Shown: piece by piece, positions 34,712-44,744 of the stretch | Position numbering within the stretch: the first letter of the stretch is position 1 | How the letters are laid out: every line of letters starts with the position of its first letter | From: Nocardioides sp. REDSEA-S33_B3 | GTDB lineage: Bacteria > Actinomycetota > Actinomycetes > Propionibacteriales > Nocardioidaceae | Assembly: GCA_001627335.1 (NCBI GenBank) | Contig: LUPK01000050.1 | Coordinates: forward strand, 1 to 63,465 | Direction of reading: 5' to 3' | DNA: 63,465 nt | The notes under the pieces: model-generated | Told to the model about the DNA's origin: nothing | The model's database searches: none | The model's input: only the letters and a program-made list of their open reading frames with translations | Made by a program: the position numbers and the translations under genes

Positions 34712-35857
34712 ATGAGAGTGGCGGTCGCGCGCGAGACGCGCGAGGGAGAGACCCGGGTGGCGATGGTGCCCGAGCTGGTCGCGAAGCTGAGCGCGCTGGG
34801 GCACGAGGTCCTCGTCGAGCCGGGGGCCGGCGCAGGGGCGCTCCACACCGACGAGGCGTACGCCGCCGCCGGTGCCGTGCTCACCGACGACCCCTACTCC
34901 GACGCCGAGCTGGTCTGCTCGGTCCAGCCGCTGCCGCGCGACCTGGCCCGGCGGCTGGCCTCGGGCACCGTGACGGTCTCCTTCCTGCCCACGGCGGCCG
35001 AGCTCGACCTGGTGCGCGACTACCGCGACCTGGGCGTGACCGCGCTGGCGATGGAGCTGGTGCCGCGCATCTCCCGCGCGCAGTCGATGGACGCGCTGTC
35101 CTCCCAGTCGCTGGTCAGCGGCTACCGCTGCGCCGTGGTCTGCGCGGGGCTGCTGCGCCGGTTCCTGCCGCTCAACATGACCGCCGCCGGCACCGTGCCG
35201 CCCGCCGAGGTGGTCGTGCTCGGCGCCGGGGTGGCCGGGCTGCAGGCGATCGCCACCGCACGCCGCCTCGGGGCCGTGGTGAAGGCCTACGACGTGCGTG
35301 CCGCCGCGGCCGAGGAGATCCGCTCGATGGGCGCCCAGGCGATCGAGCTGGACCTGCCGACGCTCGACGGCGCGGGAGGGTACGCACGCGAGATGACCGA
35401 GGAGCGGGCCGCGCTCCAGCGCGAGCTGCTGGCGCCGTACGTCGCTGCGGCGGACGGCCTGATCACGACCGCTGCCGTGCCGGGACGCACGGCCCCGATG
35501 CTGGTGACACGGGGGATGGTGGAGGCGATGAGCGCCGGCTCCGTCGTCGTCGACCTGGCCGCTGACTCCGGCGGCAACGTCGAGGGCTCGGTGCCCGGCG
35601 AGGTCGTGCGGGTCGGTCGGGCGCAGGTGTGGGGCGGGCGCAACGTGCCGGCCCAGATGCCCGAGCCCGCGTCCCGGCTCTACGCCCAGAACGTGCTCAA
35701 CCTCGTGGCGCTGCTCAGCGGTGACGCCGGCTCCCTGTCGCTGGACTGGGACGACGAGATCATCGCCGGCGCCTGCGTCACCCACGACGGGGTGGTGCGC
35801 CACGAGCCCACCGCGCGGCTGCTCGACGCCCCGGATCCCGAAGGAGGCCTCGCATGA
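34712..35857 (+). CDS. pntAA: NAD(P) transhydrogenase, alpha1 subunit (NAD(H)-binding)
   Basis: The 381-residue protein is the soluble dI domain: MRVAVARETREGETRVAMVP at the N terminus, ALAMELVPRISRAQSMDALS, the Rossmann motif VVLGAGVAGLQAIATARRLG, the mobile loop region DLPTLDGAGGYAREMTEE and ITTAAVPGRTAPMLVT. It binds NADH and passes hydride to NADP+ bound on PntB, driven by the proton gradient. The ATG follows AGGAGG, and TAGGTT at 34689 could be its -10. The stop overlaps the next gene by ATGA. Confidence 0.92.
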   Translation: MRVAVARETREGETRVAMVPELVAKLSALGHEVLVEPGAGAGALHTDEAYAAAGAVLTDDPYSDAELVCSVQPLPRDLARRLASGTVTVSFLPTAAELDLVRDYRDLGVTALAMELVPRISRAQSMDALSSQSLVSGYRCAVVCAGLLRRFLPLNMTAAGTVPPAEVVVLGAGVAGLQAIATARRLGAVVKAYDVRAAAAEEIRSMGAQAIELDLPTLDGAGGYAREMTEERAALQRELLAPYVAAADGLITTAAVPGRTAPMLVTRGMVEAMSAGSVVVDLAADSGGNVEGSVPGEVVRVGRAQVWGGRNVPAQMPEPASRLYAQNVLNLVALLSGDAGSLSLDWDDEIIAGACVTHDGVVRHEPTARLLDAPDPEGGLA

Positions 35858-36162
35858 CCGACGGCATGGTCTGGCTGACCATCTTCGTGCTCAGCGTCTT
35901 CGTGGGCGTCGAGGTGATCTCGAAGGTCTCCTCGACGCTGCACACGCCGCTGATGTCCGGCGCCAACGCCATCCACGGGATCATCCTGCTCGGAGCCGTG
36001 CTGGTGACCGGGCAGACCGAGTCCACCCCGACGCTGGTGGTGGGACTGGTCGCGATCGTGCTCGCCGCGGTCAACCTGGTGGGTGGCTTCGTCGTCACCG
36101 ACCGGATGCTGCAGATGTTCACGCGCAAGAAGCCCGCAGCCCCGAAGGAGGCGCAGCGATGA
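35854..36162 (+). CDS. pntAB: NAD(P) transhydrogenase, alpha2 subunit (membrane)
   Basis: The 102-residue membrane subunit has helices WLTIFVLSVFVGVEVISKV, NAIHGIILLGAVLVTG and LVVGLVAIVLAAVNLVGGFV, then FVVTDRMLQMFTRKK. It corresponds to the first part of the proton-conducting dII domain, split from alpha1 as in many actinobacteria. Four-nt overlaps on both sides ensure coupled synthesis. Confidence 0.92.
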   Translation: MTDGMVWLTIFVLSVFVGVEVISKVSSTLHTPLMSGANAIHGIILLGAVLVTGQTESTPTLVVGLVAIVLAAVNLVGGFVVTDRMLQMFTRKKPAAPKEAQR

Positions 36163-37550
36163 GCGCCGTCCCCACCTGGGCGCAGCTGGTCTACCTGCTC
36201 TGCGCGGTCGGCTTCATCCTGGCGCTCAAGGGGCTGTCGGGGCCACGGACCGCCCGCACCGGCAACCTGATCGGAGCCGGCGCCGCCGCGGTGGCGGTCG
36301 TGCTGCCCTTCGTCTACCTCGACCTCGACCACCTGCCGCTGATCATCGGGGCGATCGCGCTGGGCTCCCTGGGCGGCGTGCTGGGCGCGCGTCGGGTGCA
36401 GATGACCCAGATGCCGCAGATGGTCGCCCTCTTCAACGGCGTCGGCGGCGGGGCCGCGGCGCTGGTCGCGCTGCTGGAGCTCGAGGAGCTCGGCCACCTC
36501 CCCGCCTCCGCGGTGGGGACGTTCGTGCTGGTGGCGACGGCCTTCACGGTCCTGGTGGGCTCGGTGTCCTTCGCCGGCTCGGTGATCACCTTCGCCAAGC
36601 TGCAGGACCTGATGACCTCACGGCCGGTGGTCTTCGCCGGGCTGCCGGTGGCGTTCGCCGCCGCCCTGGTCGGCTCGCTGGTGCTGGGGTGGCTCGTCGT
36701 CGACGCCACGCTGTTGTGGGCCGGCGTCGCCCTCGGCGTCATGGGTCTGCTGGTCGGCGTCCTGCTCGTGCTGCCGGTCGGCGGGGCCGACGTGCCGATC
36801 GTCATCTCGCTGCTCAACGCCTTCACCGGGCTGACCGTCGCGGCCGGCGGCTACGTCCTCGGCAACGTCGTGCTGCTGGTCGCCGGCACCCTGGTCGGCG
36901 CCTCCGGCACCTTCCTCACCCTGCTCATGGCCAGAGCGATGGGGCGCTCGGTGCCCAACATCCTCTTCGGTGCCCTCAAGGGCAACTCGACGCTCGGCGC
37001 CGGGGAGGCCTCCGACCGCCCGGTGCGCTCGGCCGGCCCCGAGGACGTCGCGATCCTGCTGGGGTACGCCGACCGCGTGATCATCGTGCCGGGCTACGGC
37101 CTGGCCGTGGCCCAGGCCCAGCACACGCTGCGCGAGCTCGTCGAGCTGCTGCAGGCGCGCGGCACCCGCGTCGACTACGCCATCCACCCGGTCGCCGGCC
37201 GGATGCCCGGCCACATGAACGTGCTGCTGGCCGAGGCGCAGGTGCCCTACGAGCAGCTGGTCGAGATGGACGAGATCAACGGCGAGTTCAAGCACACCGA
37301 CGTCGTGCTCGTCGTCGGCGCCAACGACGTGGTCAACCCCGCGGCCCGCACCACGCCCTCCGCCCCGATCTACGGGATGCCGATCCTCGACGTCGACCAG
37401 GCGCAGCAGGTGGTCTTCCTGAAGCGCTCGATGCGCCCGGGCTTCGCCGGCATCGAGAACGAGCTGCTCTTCGACCCCAGGACCACGCTGCTGTTCGGGG
37501 ACGCCAAGGAGTCGCTCACCAAGCTGCTGTCGGCGGCGAAGGCGCTGTAG
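36159..37550 (+). CDS. pntB: NAD(P) transhydrogenase, beta subunit
   Basis: The 463-residue subunit has an N-terminal bundle of about nine membrane helices and a C-terminal NADP(H)-binding dIII domain: VIIVPGYGLAVAQAQHTLRE, VDYAIHPVAGRMPGHMNVLL, VLLAEAQVPYEQLVEMDEIN, DVVLVVGANDVVNPAA and YGMPILDVDQAQQVVFLKRS. It completes the three-subunit pump that makes NADPH at the expense of proton motive force. The ATG overlaps the alpha2 stop. Palindromic repeats follow the stop. Confidence 0.93.
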   Translation: MSAVPTWAQLVYLLCAVGFILALKGLSGPRTARTGNLIGAGAAAVAVVLPFVYLDLDHLPLIIGAIALGSLGGVLGARRVQMTQMPQMVALFNGVGGGAAALVALLELEELGHLPASAVGTFVLVATAFTVLVGSVSFAGSVITFAKLQDLMTSRPVVFAGLPVAFAAALVGSLVLGWLVVDATLLWAGVALGVMGLLVGVLLVLPVGGADVPIVISLLNAFTGLTVAAGGYVLGNVVLLVAGTLVGASGTFLTLLMARAMGRSVPNILFGALKGNSTLGAGEASDRPVRSAGPEDVAILLGYADRVIIVPGYGLAVAQAQHTLRELVELLQARGTRVDYAIHPVAGRMPGHMNVLLAEAQVPYEQLVEMDEINGEFKHTDVVLVVGANDVVNPAARTTPSAPIYGMPILDVDQAQQVVFLKRSMRPGFAGIENELLFDPRTTLLFGDAKESLTKLLSAAKAL

Positions 37551-37559
37551 GGGCCGGGC

Positions 37560-37645
37560 GGTTCATCGGCCGGCCGATGAACCTTGCCGTTGGACGATGG
37601 AGTTCCATCGGCCCACGTCAAGGTCTGTCGGACGTCCGATGAACC
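37560..37645. repeat. palindromic intergenic repeat, copy 1, between convergent pntB and upp
   Basis: A perfect 24-bp palindrome (half-site GGTTCATCGGCC) lies at 37560-37583. It is followed by a shorter stem (CGATGGA-GT-TCCATCG near 37594-37609) and an imperfect version of the first palindrome at 37622-37645. The same first two units occur at 63312-63372. Its place between convergent genes allows a bidirectional terminator role. Confidence 0.75.
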
Positions 37646-37658
37646 TCGCGCGTCGCGC

Positions 37659-38300
37659 TCAGCCCGCCACGCCGTACAACCGGTCCCCGGCGTCGCCGAG
37701 ACCGGGGACGATGTAGCCCTTCTCGTTGAGCTTCTCGTCCATCGCGGCGGTGACGACGGTGACGGGGACGTCGAGGCCCTCGAGGTCGGCGGCGAGGCGT
37801 TCGCAGCCCTCGGGGGCGGCGAGCAGGCAGATCGCGGTGATGTGGTCGGCGCCGCGGTCGGTGAGGAAGCGGATCGCTGCGGCGAGGGTGCCGCCGGTGG
37901 CGAGCATCGGGTCGAGCACGTAGCACTGGCGGCCGGAGAGGTCCTCGGGCAGGCGCTCGGCGTACGTCGAGGCCTCGAGGGTGTCCTCGTTGCGCACCAT
38001 GCCCAGGAAGCCCACCTCGGCGGTGGGGAGCAGCCGCATGAAGCCGTCGAGCATGCCGAGCCCGGCACGCAGGATCGGCACGACGAGCGGCTTCGGCGCG
38101 GCGAGGCGTACGCCGTCGGCGACCGCGACCGGGGTCTGCACCTGGACCGGGGCGACCCGGACGTCGCGGGTGGCCTCGTAGGCCAGCAGGGCCACGAGCT
38201 CCTCGGTGAGGGCACGGAAGGTCGGGGAGTCGGTGGTCTCGTCCCGTAGCGTGGTGAGCTTGTGGGTGACGAGCGGGTGGTCCACGACCTGGGTGCGCAT
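37659..38300 (-). CDS. upp: uracil phosphoribosyltransferase
   Basis: The 213-residue enzyme makes UMP from uracil and PRPP. Diagnostic segments are [36 protein letters not shown], the PRPP loop [20 protein letters not shown], and the C-terminal uracil-binding [15 protein letters not shown]. The ATG at 38300 is 7 nt downstream of TAGGCT on this strand, so translation is probably leaderless. It converges on pntB. Confidence 0.95.
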   Translation of the reverse strand: MRTQVVDHPLVTHKLTTLRDETTDSPTFRALTEELVALLAYEATRDVRVAPVQVQTPVAVADGVRLAAPKPLVVPILRAGLGMLDGFMRLLPTAEVGFLGMVRNEDTLEASTYAERLPEDLSGRQCYVLDPMLATGGTLAAAIRFLTDRGADHITAICLLAAPEGCERLAADLEGLDVPVTVVTAAMDEKLNEKGYIVPGLGDAGDRLYGVAG

Positions 38301-38307
38301 GGGGTCC

Positions 38308-38313
38308 AGCCTA
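38308..38313 (-). promoter_or_regulatory. -10 element of upp (leaderless)
   Basis: On the minus strand TAGGCT ends 7 nt before the upp ATG. Confidence 0.55.
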
Positions 38314-38425
38314 GGGACGATCGCGCCCGCGGGCGAAAGGGGTTGGCCCCGGATCACGGGTCTGCCACCCTGGTCACACGCCACCTCGTGGGCCCGGTGC
38401 CCGCGCCCGCCCAGGGGGTTCCCGC

Positions 38426-38932
38426 ATGCAGGACACGATCGACGCCCAGCTCGACGACGTCGACCTGGCCGTGGCCGCCTATCGCCGTGCCGGCGAGTGG
38501 GTCGTGGACGAGCTGACCCTGGAGCACTGCGAGGACGTCGAGACCCTCGCGGAGGCGCTGCGCCACCTCGGTGGCGACACCGGAGCGATCGCCCTGGTGA
38601 GCATCGACGAGGACTTCTTCGTCATCGTCCGCGTGCAGGGCCCCCGCACCCGGGTGCTGCTCTCGGACGCCAGCGCCGCCGAGGACTGGGACCTCGCCGA
38701 GTCGGTGCTCGACCTGCTCGACGAGACCGACCCCGACGACCTCGACGAGCGTGACGAGGACGAGCCCGCCGGCGACCTCGGGCTGCTGGTCGACCTCGGC
38801 GTCGCCGAGGAGGTCATGGAGGAGCTGATCGACGACGTCGACCTCTACCCCGACGAGGCGCTCTCCGACCTGGCGCGCCTGATGGGCTTCGGCGAGCTCT
38901 TCGACGACGTCGTGGGCCTGACCTCCGCGTGA
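38426..38932 (+). CDS. TadA-associated acidic protein
   Basis: The 168-residue, very acidic protein ([20 protein letters not shown] in the middle) matches the actinobacterial family annotated as tRNA adenosine deaminase-associated protein. N-terminal segment [20 protein letters not shown] and the motif [11 protein letters not shown] are conserved as I recall them. Its stop overlaps the tadA GTG by 4 nt, so they are co-translated. A partner or regulatory role for TadA is plausible but unproven. Confidence 0.78.
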   Translation: MQDTIDAQLDDVDLAVAAYRRAGEWVVDELTLEHCEDVETLAEALRHLGGDTGAIALVSIDEDFFVIVRVQGPRTRVLLSDASAAEDWDLAESVLDLLDETDPDDLDERDEDEPAGDLGLLVDLGVAEEVMEELIDDVDLYPDEALSDLARLMGFGELFDDVVGLTSA

Positions 38933-39387
38933 TCGGCGATCGCTGGGTGGACCCGATGCGGGCCGCCCTGGAGCAGGCGCGCGCCGCGCTGGCCACCGGT
39001 GACGTCCCCATCGGTGCGGTCGTGCTCGACCCGGGTGGTGAGGTGGTCGGTACCGGTCGCAACGTCCGCGAGGCCGAGGCCGACCCGACGGGGCACGCCG
39101 AGGTCGTGGCGCTGCGTGGGGCCGCGCGCGCCCGGGGCGAGTGGCGCCTGGAGGGCTGCACCCTGGTGGTCACCCTCGAGCCGTGCACGATGTGCGCAGG
39201 TGCCGCGGTGCTCTCGCGCGTGGAGCGGGTCGTCTTCGGGGCCTTCGACGACAAGGCCGGCGCGGTCGGCAGCCTGTGGGACGTGGTGCGCGACCGACGC
39301 CTCAACCACCGCCCCGAGGTCGTCTCCGGGGTGCTGGCCGAGGAGTCGGCCGCGCTGCTCGCGGACTTCTTCGACGGGCGGCGCTAG
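38929..39387 (+). CDS. tadA: tRNA-specific adenosine deaminase
   Basis: The 152-residue zinc deaminase converts A34 of tRNA-Arg(ACG) to inosine. It has the zinc site HAE in PTGHAEVVALRGA (His ligand, catalytic Glu) and LEPCTMCAGAAVLSRVERVV (two Cys ligands), plus VPIGAVVLDPGGEVVGTGRN at the substrate pocket. GTG start overlapping the preceding stop. Its stop overlaps the DUF779 gene stop on the other strand by 4 nt. Confidence 0.92.
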   Translation: MIGDRWVDPMRAALEQARAALATGDVPIGAVVLDPGGEVVGTGRNVREAEADPTGHAEVVALRGAARARGEWRLEGCTLVVTLEPCTMCAGAAVLSRVERVVFGAFDDKAGAVGSLWDVVRDRRLNHRPEVVSGVLAEESAALLADFFDGRR

Positions 39388-39718
39388 TCCGCCAGCCGGG
39401 AGCGGGTCAGGAACCTGACGCCGTACGGCGCCTCGAGGCTGAACCCGGCGCCGCGGCCCTTCACCACGTCGATCGTCAGCACCGTGTGCTTCCAGTACTC
39501 GTGCTGCGCCTTGGACATCCACACGGGCACGGCCCGCTCCAGGCCGACGTCGAGGTCCCCGAGGTGCACGTCGGCGTCGCCGAGCATGAAGTCCCCGTCG
39601 GGGTAGCACATCGGCGCCGACCCGTCGCAGCAGCCGCCGGACTGGTGGAACATCACCGGTCCGTGGTCGGCCGTGAGGCGGCGGAGCAGCTCCGCCGCCT
39701 CGTCGGTGACATCGACCA

Positions 39719-39719
<1 letters not shown>
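39384..39719 (-). CDS. DUF779 protein linked to aldehyde dehydrogenase
   Basis: The 111-residue protein has the DUF779 signature MFHQSGGCCDGSAPMCYPDG with a Cys pair and a third Cys, then WMSKAQHEYWKHTVLTIDVV and GAGFSLEAPYGVRFLTRSR. DUF779 genes regularly follow acetaldehyde dehydrogenase genes, as here through an ATGA overlap. Function unknown; the cysteines suggest metal or redox chemistry. Confidence 0.87.
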
Positions 39720-41242
<1,523 letters not shown>

Positions 41243-41318
41243 GGTCGCTCCTTGCGTCGGTGGCGTCAGTGGCAGTGGGCCGTCGACGTGACGGCGCTCA
41301 CAGACGCTAGGAACCGCG

Positions 41319-41336
41319 ACGTTGCGGGCACGTTGC
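41319..41336. promoter_or_regulatory. twin ACGTTGC site upstream of the aldehyde dehydrogenase gene
   Basis: ACGTTGC at 41319-41325 and 41330-41336 are direct repeats with 11-bp spacing, 77 nt before the ATG. The same arrangement lies 75 nt before the ATG of the GAF-domain regulator gene, pointing to a common activator site. Confidence 0.6.
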
Positions 41337-41375
41337 TGCGGGTCCGCAACCACGTGGACGTGCCAGCATGGGGCG

Positions 41376-41828
41376 GTGCGGCCACCCGAGTGCGACCTCT
41401 GCGGCGCGAGCGGCGAGGACGTGGTCACGGTTCACTTCGCCGGGGAGCACGACGGTGCGGGGTCGACCAGGGGGTCGGAGGTCGGGCACCCGGACGGGGT
41501 CGCCTGGCTCTGTGCCGGGCACGTCGACGCGACGCGATCCCTGACCCACCTGACGTTCACGGCGGCGCGACGGGTCATCGGGCTCACCGAGGTCCCGCCC
41601 GGGGTGCCGTCGCTGCTGAGCCTGCAGTGGCCGAGCGGGACCGGTGGCACCGACGGCGTCGAGGTCAGCAGCAGCGAGGTCCTGTGGTGGAGCCGTCCGG
41701 GTGGATCAGGTGGCCGCTTCGGGGAGGCCGCCCGCGGGCAGTCCCACGAGGACTACCGCCTGCACGGCCCAGCGGTCGCGTGCCCGCCGGAGGTCGAGCG
41801 CCAGGTGGACGTAGCCGTCGGACGGTGA
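41376..41828 (+). CDS. small hypothetical protein with a putative zinc site
   Basis: I do not recognise this 150-residue protein. Its start, [19 protein letters not shown], and the later [14 protein letters not shown] give a C-x2-C ... C-x2-H set that could bind zinc. The C-terminal half has no clear motif. The GTG at 41376 is chosen because it precedes the Cys motif directly; no ribosome-binding site is seen. It lies on the plus strand between the oppositely oriented dehydrogenase and regulator genes. Confidence 0.5.
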   Translation: MRPPECDLCGASGEDVVTVHFAGEHDGAGSTRGSEVGHPDGVAWLCAGHVDATRSLTHLTFTAARRVIGLTEVPPGVPSLLSLQWPSGTGGTDGVEVSSSEVLWWSRPGGSGGRFGEAARGQSHEDYRLHGPAVACPPEVERQVDVAVGR

Positions 41829-41832
41829 GTGC

Positions 41833-43056
41833 TCAGCGCAGCTCGCGGTCGAGGCGGGTGACCTGTCCGTCGACGAGCGCGCGCATCGGCGAGGTCGTCG
41901 GCACGACGGCCTGCTGGGCCACCCACATGTCGTAGTCGTCGCGGCCCCACGCCGAGCGGGTCCAGGCCGACATCAGGTCGGCCTCGCGGCTGCGGAGCAG
42001 GGCGTGGCGCAGCGAGGACTCCAGCCCCTCCCGCAGTCGTACGACGCCGGGTGCCGTCGACCGAGGCAGGACCGGGCCCCGGTAGGACCGCATAGCGCCG
42101 CGCAGGTCGCCGGCCGCGAGCAGGGCCTCGGTGGCGATCCAGTCGCCGGAGACCGAGGCGGTGAGCCGGTAGGGCCGGGAGGCCAGCAGCTCCTCCCCGA
42201 GCAGCCCGCGCAACCGGTTGAGCTCGGCGCGCAGGGTGGATGAGCCGCCGTCGTCCTCGTAGAGCAGGACCGCCAGCTCGTCGCCGGTGAGGCCTGCCGG
42301 GGCGGAGGCGAGCAGCATGGCGAGCTCGGAGTGCCGGGGGCTGAGCCGCAGGGTCGAGAGGCGTCCACGGCCGTCGTCGACGGTGAGCAGGGCCTCGCTG
42401 CGCCCCAGCGACTCCAGCATCAGCCCGATGCCGCTGGTGCGCGGTGCTGCCTGGCGGGTGGAGAGCTGGTCGCGGGCGAGCTCGGCCTCGGCCATCCGGG
42501 CTGCGGCGCGCACCATCGCCAGGGTCTGGGGCACCACCACCTGGTCGCCACCGGTGACGTCGAGGACGCCGAGCAGCTCGCTGGTCGCGGGGTCGTGGAT
42601 GGGGGTGGCGGCGCACGACCAGGGCTGCACGCTGGCGCGGAAGTGCTCGGCGCGGGTGATGGTGGCGGCGCGGCCGGTGGCCAGCGCGAGCCCGGGGGCG
42701 TTGGTGCCGGCGATCCGCTCGTCCCAGTTGCTGCCCTCGACGAAGCCGATCGACTCGGCCTTGCGCAGCGTGCTGGGGGCGCCGCACACCCACAGCAGCT
42801 GGCCGGCGGCGTCGCCGATGGCCATGACGGCGTCGCAGTCGCGCACGGCCTGCCCGAGCACGTCGTCGAGCAGCGGGAAGACCCGGGCCAGCGGATGCGC
42901 CTCGCGCAGGCTGTGCAGGTCGGACTCCTGGATCGTCACCGGCGCCTCGGGGGCGTCGGAGGTGACACCGGCGGCGGCAGAGCGCTGCCAGGACTCGGCG
43001 ACCTCGGCGCGCATCGCGCCGCGGGCGGTCCGTCGGCTCATGAGATCAGTAGACAT
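41833..43056 (-). CDS. GAF-domain regulator with SARP-like winged helix, AcoR-type N terminus
   Basis: The 407-residue protein starts like AcoR-family activators (RAEVAESWQRSAAAGV) and has a GAF-like sensor at about residues 45-185 (WVCGAPSTLRKAESIGFVEG, WDERIAGTNAPGLALATGR). There is no AAA+ or sigma-54 contact motif. Instead residues ~225-330 (LRLSPRHSELAMLLASAPAG, TGDELAVLLYEDDGGSSTLR, AELNRLRGLLGEELLASRPY) resemble an OmpR/SARP winged helix followed by BTAD-like helices. It probably activates the adjacent acetaldehyde dehydrogenase operon and itself through the shared twin ACGTTGC site. ATG at 43056; another possible ATG at 43041. Confidence 0.78.
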   Translation of the reverse strand: MSTDLMSRRTARGAMRAEVAESWQRSAAAGVTSDAPEAPVTIQESDLHSLREAHPLARVFPLLDDVLGQAVRDCDAVMAIGDAAGQLLWVCGAPSTLRKAESIGFVEGSNWDERIAGTNAPGLALATGRAATITRAEHFRASVQPWSCAATPIHDPATSELLGVLDVTGGDQVVVPQTLAMVRAAARMAEAELARDQLSTRQAAPRTSGIGLMLESLGRSEALLTVDDGRGRLSTLRLSPRHSELAMLLASAPAGLTGDELAVLLYEDDGGSSTLRAELNRLRGLLGEELLASRPYRLTASVSGDWIATEALLAAGDLRGAMRSYRGPVLPRSTAPGVVRLREGLESSLRHALLRSREADLMSAWTRSAWGRDDYDMWVAQQAVVPTTSPMRALVDGQVTRLDRELR

Positions 43057-43101
43057 CGTGGAGGGGCACCTCGCCAGGGAACGGTGTGACCGGCGTCTCT
43101 C

Positions 43102-43115
43102 GCAAGACGTCTTGC
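43102..43115. promoter_or_regulatory. 14-bp perfect palindrome upstream of the regulator gene
   Basis: GCAAGACGTCTTGC lies 46 nt before the regulator ATG. It may be a second operator or structure in the leader; nothing similar was noticed upstream of the dehydrogenase gene. Confidence 0.35.
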
Positions 43116-43130
43116 AGGGTCGCGCCACCG

Positions 43131-43148
43131 ACGTTGCAACGACGTTGC
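43131..43148. promoter_or_regulatory. twin ACGTTGC site upstream of the GAF regulator gene
   Basis: ACGTTGC at 43131-43137 and 43142-43148 repeat with 11-bp spacing, matching the site at 41319-41336 in sequence, spacing, orientation and distance to the start codon. The overlapping TGCAACG-A-CGTTGCA is also a near-perfect palindrome. Confidence 0.6.
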
Positions 43149-43149
43149 A

Positions 43150-44502
43150 TCAGGTGGCGAGCACGAAGTCCGACCAGCGCATCCGGTGGACCGGCCAGGT
43201 CGCCGGCGACGTGGGTGGCGGCAGGCCGGGGGCTCGCGAGCGGTAGCGACGACCGCTCGCGGTGGTCGTCTCGACCTCGTGCTGGCGAGCCAGGGCGGCG
43301 GTGACGACTGCCGACCAGGCCGCGGACTCCTTGACGTGGTTGCAGCCCTCGCAGAGCCCCTGTCCGTTGACGGCGCTGGTGGCTCCGCCGTCGGCGTGGG
43401 GGACGACGTGGTCGCGGTGCCGGACGGGCGCGTCGCACCAGGGGGTGCGGCAGGTCCGGTCGCGGGCCTCGAGGAAGGCCGCCAGCCCGGCGGGGAAGGT
43501 GCGTGCCTGGCTGTCCATCGCCACCAGCTGCCCCGCGGGGTCGACGTAGAGGCGTCGCAGCGACGCGAGGCCCTCGGCGTGCGCGCGTGCGACGAGGTCG
43601 CGCACGTCGTCCGCGCACAGCGGCACCGGTCCGACGCCGGGGGCGCCGACCCAGCCGGCCTGGTCGCCCTGCGCACCCGGAAGGTTGAGCAGGACGCCGT
43701 CGCTGACGGTCACCTGCACCACGACCGGGACGACGGGCGTGCCTTCGGCGGTGGTCTCGGACAGTGCTCGCGTCACGAGGGTGTCGGCCATGACCTGGCC
43801 GCGGGTGCGCTCGTCGCCCGCCGCGCGGGCGGAGTCGGCGGCTCGGCTCAGCGTCGCGTGCACCGAGACGCCCTCGGACAGCGGCAGCAGCGCCGAGAGG
43901 CGGACCATGCCGTCGGCGGCGGGTCGCAGGCTGGTGTGGCGTTCGTTGACGGCCTTGCGGTGCCGCGCGACGGCGGCGGCCGGGTCGGCGGCGTACGCCC
44001 GACGATCGACCTCGGCGCGGAACCGTCGCTCGCCCCACCCCTCGGTCGTCGATCGGTCGGCCATCAGGGCGGCGTCGATCGCGCGCCGGTCGGCGAGGCT
44101 CAGGCAGGCCGTGCCCTGCGCGATCTGGAGCGCCCGCCACTCGCTGCACCAGCCGGCCTGCATCGCGGCCAGCGTGTGCGGCAGCTCCCGGCACAGGACA
44201 ACGGCGAGCCCGAGGTGGATGCCGCCCCGGTGCGGCGACTCCCGACGCGCGAGGGCGACCTCGGCCCCGATGCCCCGCTCGCGGAGCGCGGCAGGCAGAT
44301 GGGCCCGCTCCTCGACGCGCGCGGTCTTCAGGGCGACGGCGAGCCGGGCCTGCGCCGCGGCCACGGTGTTCTTCAGTGACTCGAGCTCGTCGATCAGGTC
44401 GACGGCTTCCCCGGAACGCTCACCCGGAGCGGCCTGCTCGACCGCAGTCGTGCGCGCCAGCACCTGCTGCTGCAGGTCGCTGAGCGTGGTGGCCGAGGTC
44501 AT
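43150..44502 (-). CDS. DUF222-HNH endonuclease-like protein (13E12 repeat type)
   Basis: The 450-residue protein has the DUF222 region (residues ~30-320; KNTVAAAQARLAVALKTARV, QMADTL-like GQVMADTLVTRALSE) and a C-terminal HNH domain: CRTPWCDAPVRHRDHVVPHA, DGGATSAVNGQGLCEGCNHV, with paired Cys and the DH-x-H motif. These genes are abundant in actinobacteria and often carry LexA boxes, as this one does at 44516. DNA cleavage by this family is presumed rather than shown. ATG at 44502. C-terminal tail has no known motif. Confidence 0.85.
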   Translation of the reverse strand: MTSATTLSDLQQQVLARTTAVEQAAPGERSGEAVDLIDELESLKNTVAAAQARLAVALKTARVEERAHLPAALRERGIGAEVALARRESPHRGGIHLGLAVVLCRELPHTLAAMQAGWCSEWRALQIAQGTACLSLADRRAIDAALMADRSTTEGWGERRFRAEVDRRAYAADPAAAVARHRKAVNERHTSLRPAADGMVRLSALLPLSEGVSVHATLSRAADSARAAGDERTRGQVMADTLVTRALSETTAEGTPVVPVVVQVTVSDGVLLNLPGAQGDQAGWVGAPGVGPVPLCADDVRDLVARAHAEGLASLRRLYVDPAGQLVAMDSQARTFPAGLAAFLEARDRTCRTPWCDAPVRHRDHVVPHADGGATSAVNGQGLCEGCNHVKESAAWSAVVTAALARQHEVETTTASGRRYRSRAPGLPPPTSPATWPVHRMRWSDFVLAT

Positions 44503-44515
44503 GACGACACGCTAG

Positions 44516-44531
44516 TCGAACACCAGTTCGA
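44516..44531. promoter_or_regulatory. LexA (SOS) box
   Basis: TCGAAC-ACCA-GTTCGA is an exact match to the actinobacterial LexA consensus TCGAAC-N4-GTTCGA. It begins 13 nt upstream of the DUF222-HNH start codon, so this gene is probably induced by DNA damage. Confidence 0.82.
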
Positions 44532-44591
44532 ACGCAAGGGTGCCGGAAGACGATTTCGTCCCGATCAGGTCGCTCCGGTATGTTCACCTGC

Positions 44592-44681
44592 GGTGGCGTG
44601 TCCGAGCGGCCGAAGGTGCATCACTCGAAATGATGTGTGGGGTCAAACCCACCGTGGGTTCAAATCCCACCGCCACCGCCA
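44592..44681 (+). tRNA. tRNA-Ser (anticodon CGA)
   Basis: The 7-bp acceptor stem pairs GGTGGCG with CGCCACC, with a G discriminator and encoded CCA. The anticodon loop CTCGAAA between GCATCA and TGATGT stems gives anticodon CGA. The long variable arm (GTGGGGTCAAACCCAC) is typical of tRNA-Ser, and the T loop is GGTTCAAATCC. A TATGTT sequence 7 nt upstream may be its -10. Confidence 0.93.
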
Positions 44682-44737
44682 GCGTCGCGAGAGCCCCGGA
44701 GACCTCCTGGTCCCGGGGCTCTCGCCGTCTGCGACGC
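44682..44737 (+). terminator. strong hairpin after tRNA-Ser
   Basis: An inner stem GAGAGCCCCGG/CCGGGGCTCTC within an outer stem GCGTCGC/GCGACGC directly follows the tRNA 3' end. It fits a rho-independent-type terminator lacking a U-tract. The next gene starts 8 nt after it. Confidence 0.7.
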
Positions 44738-44744
44738 TGTCGGG

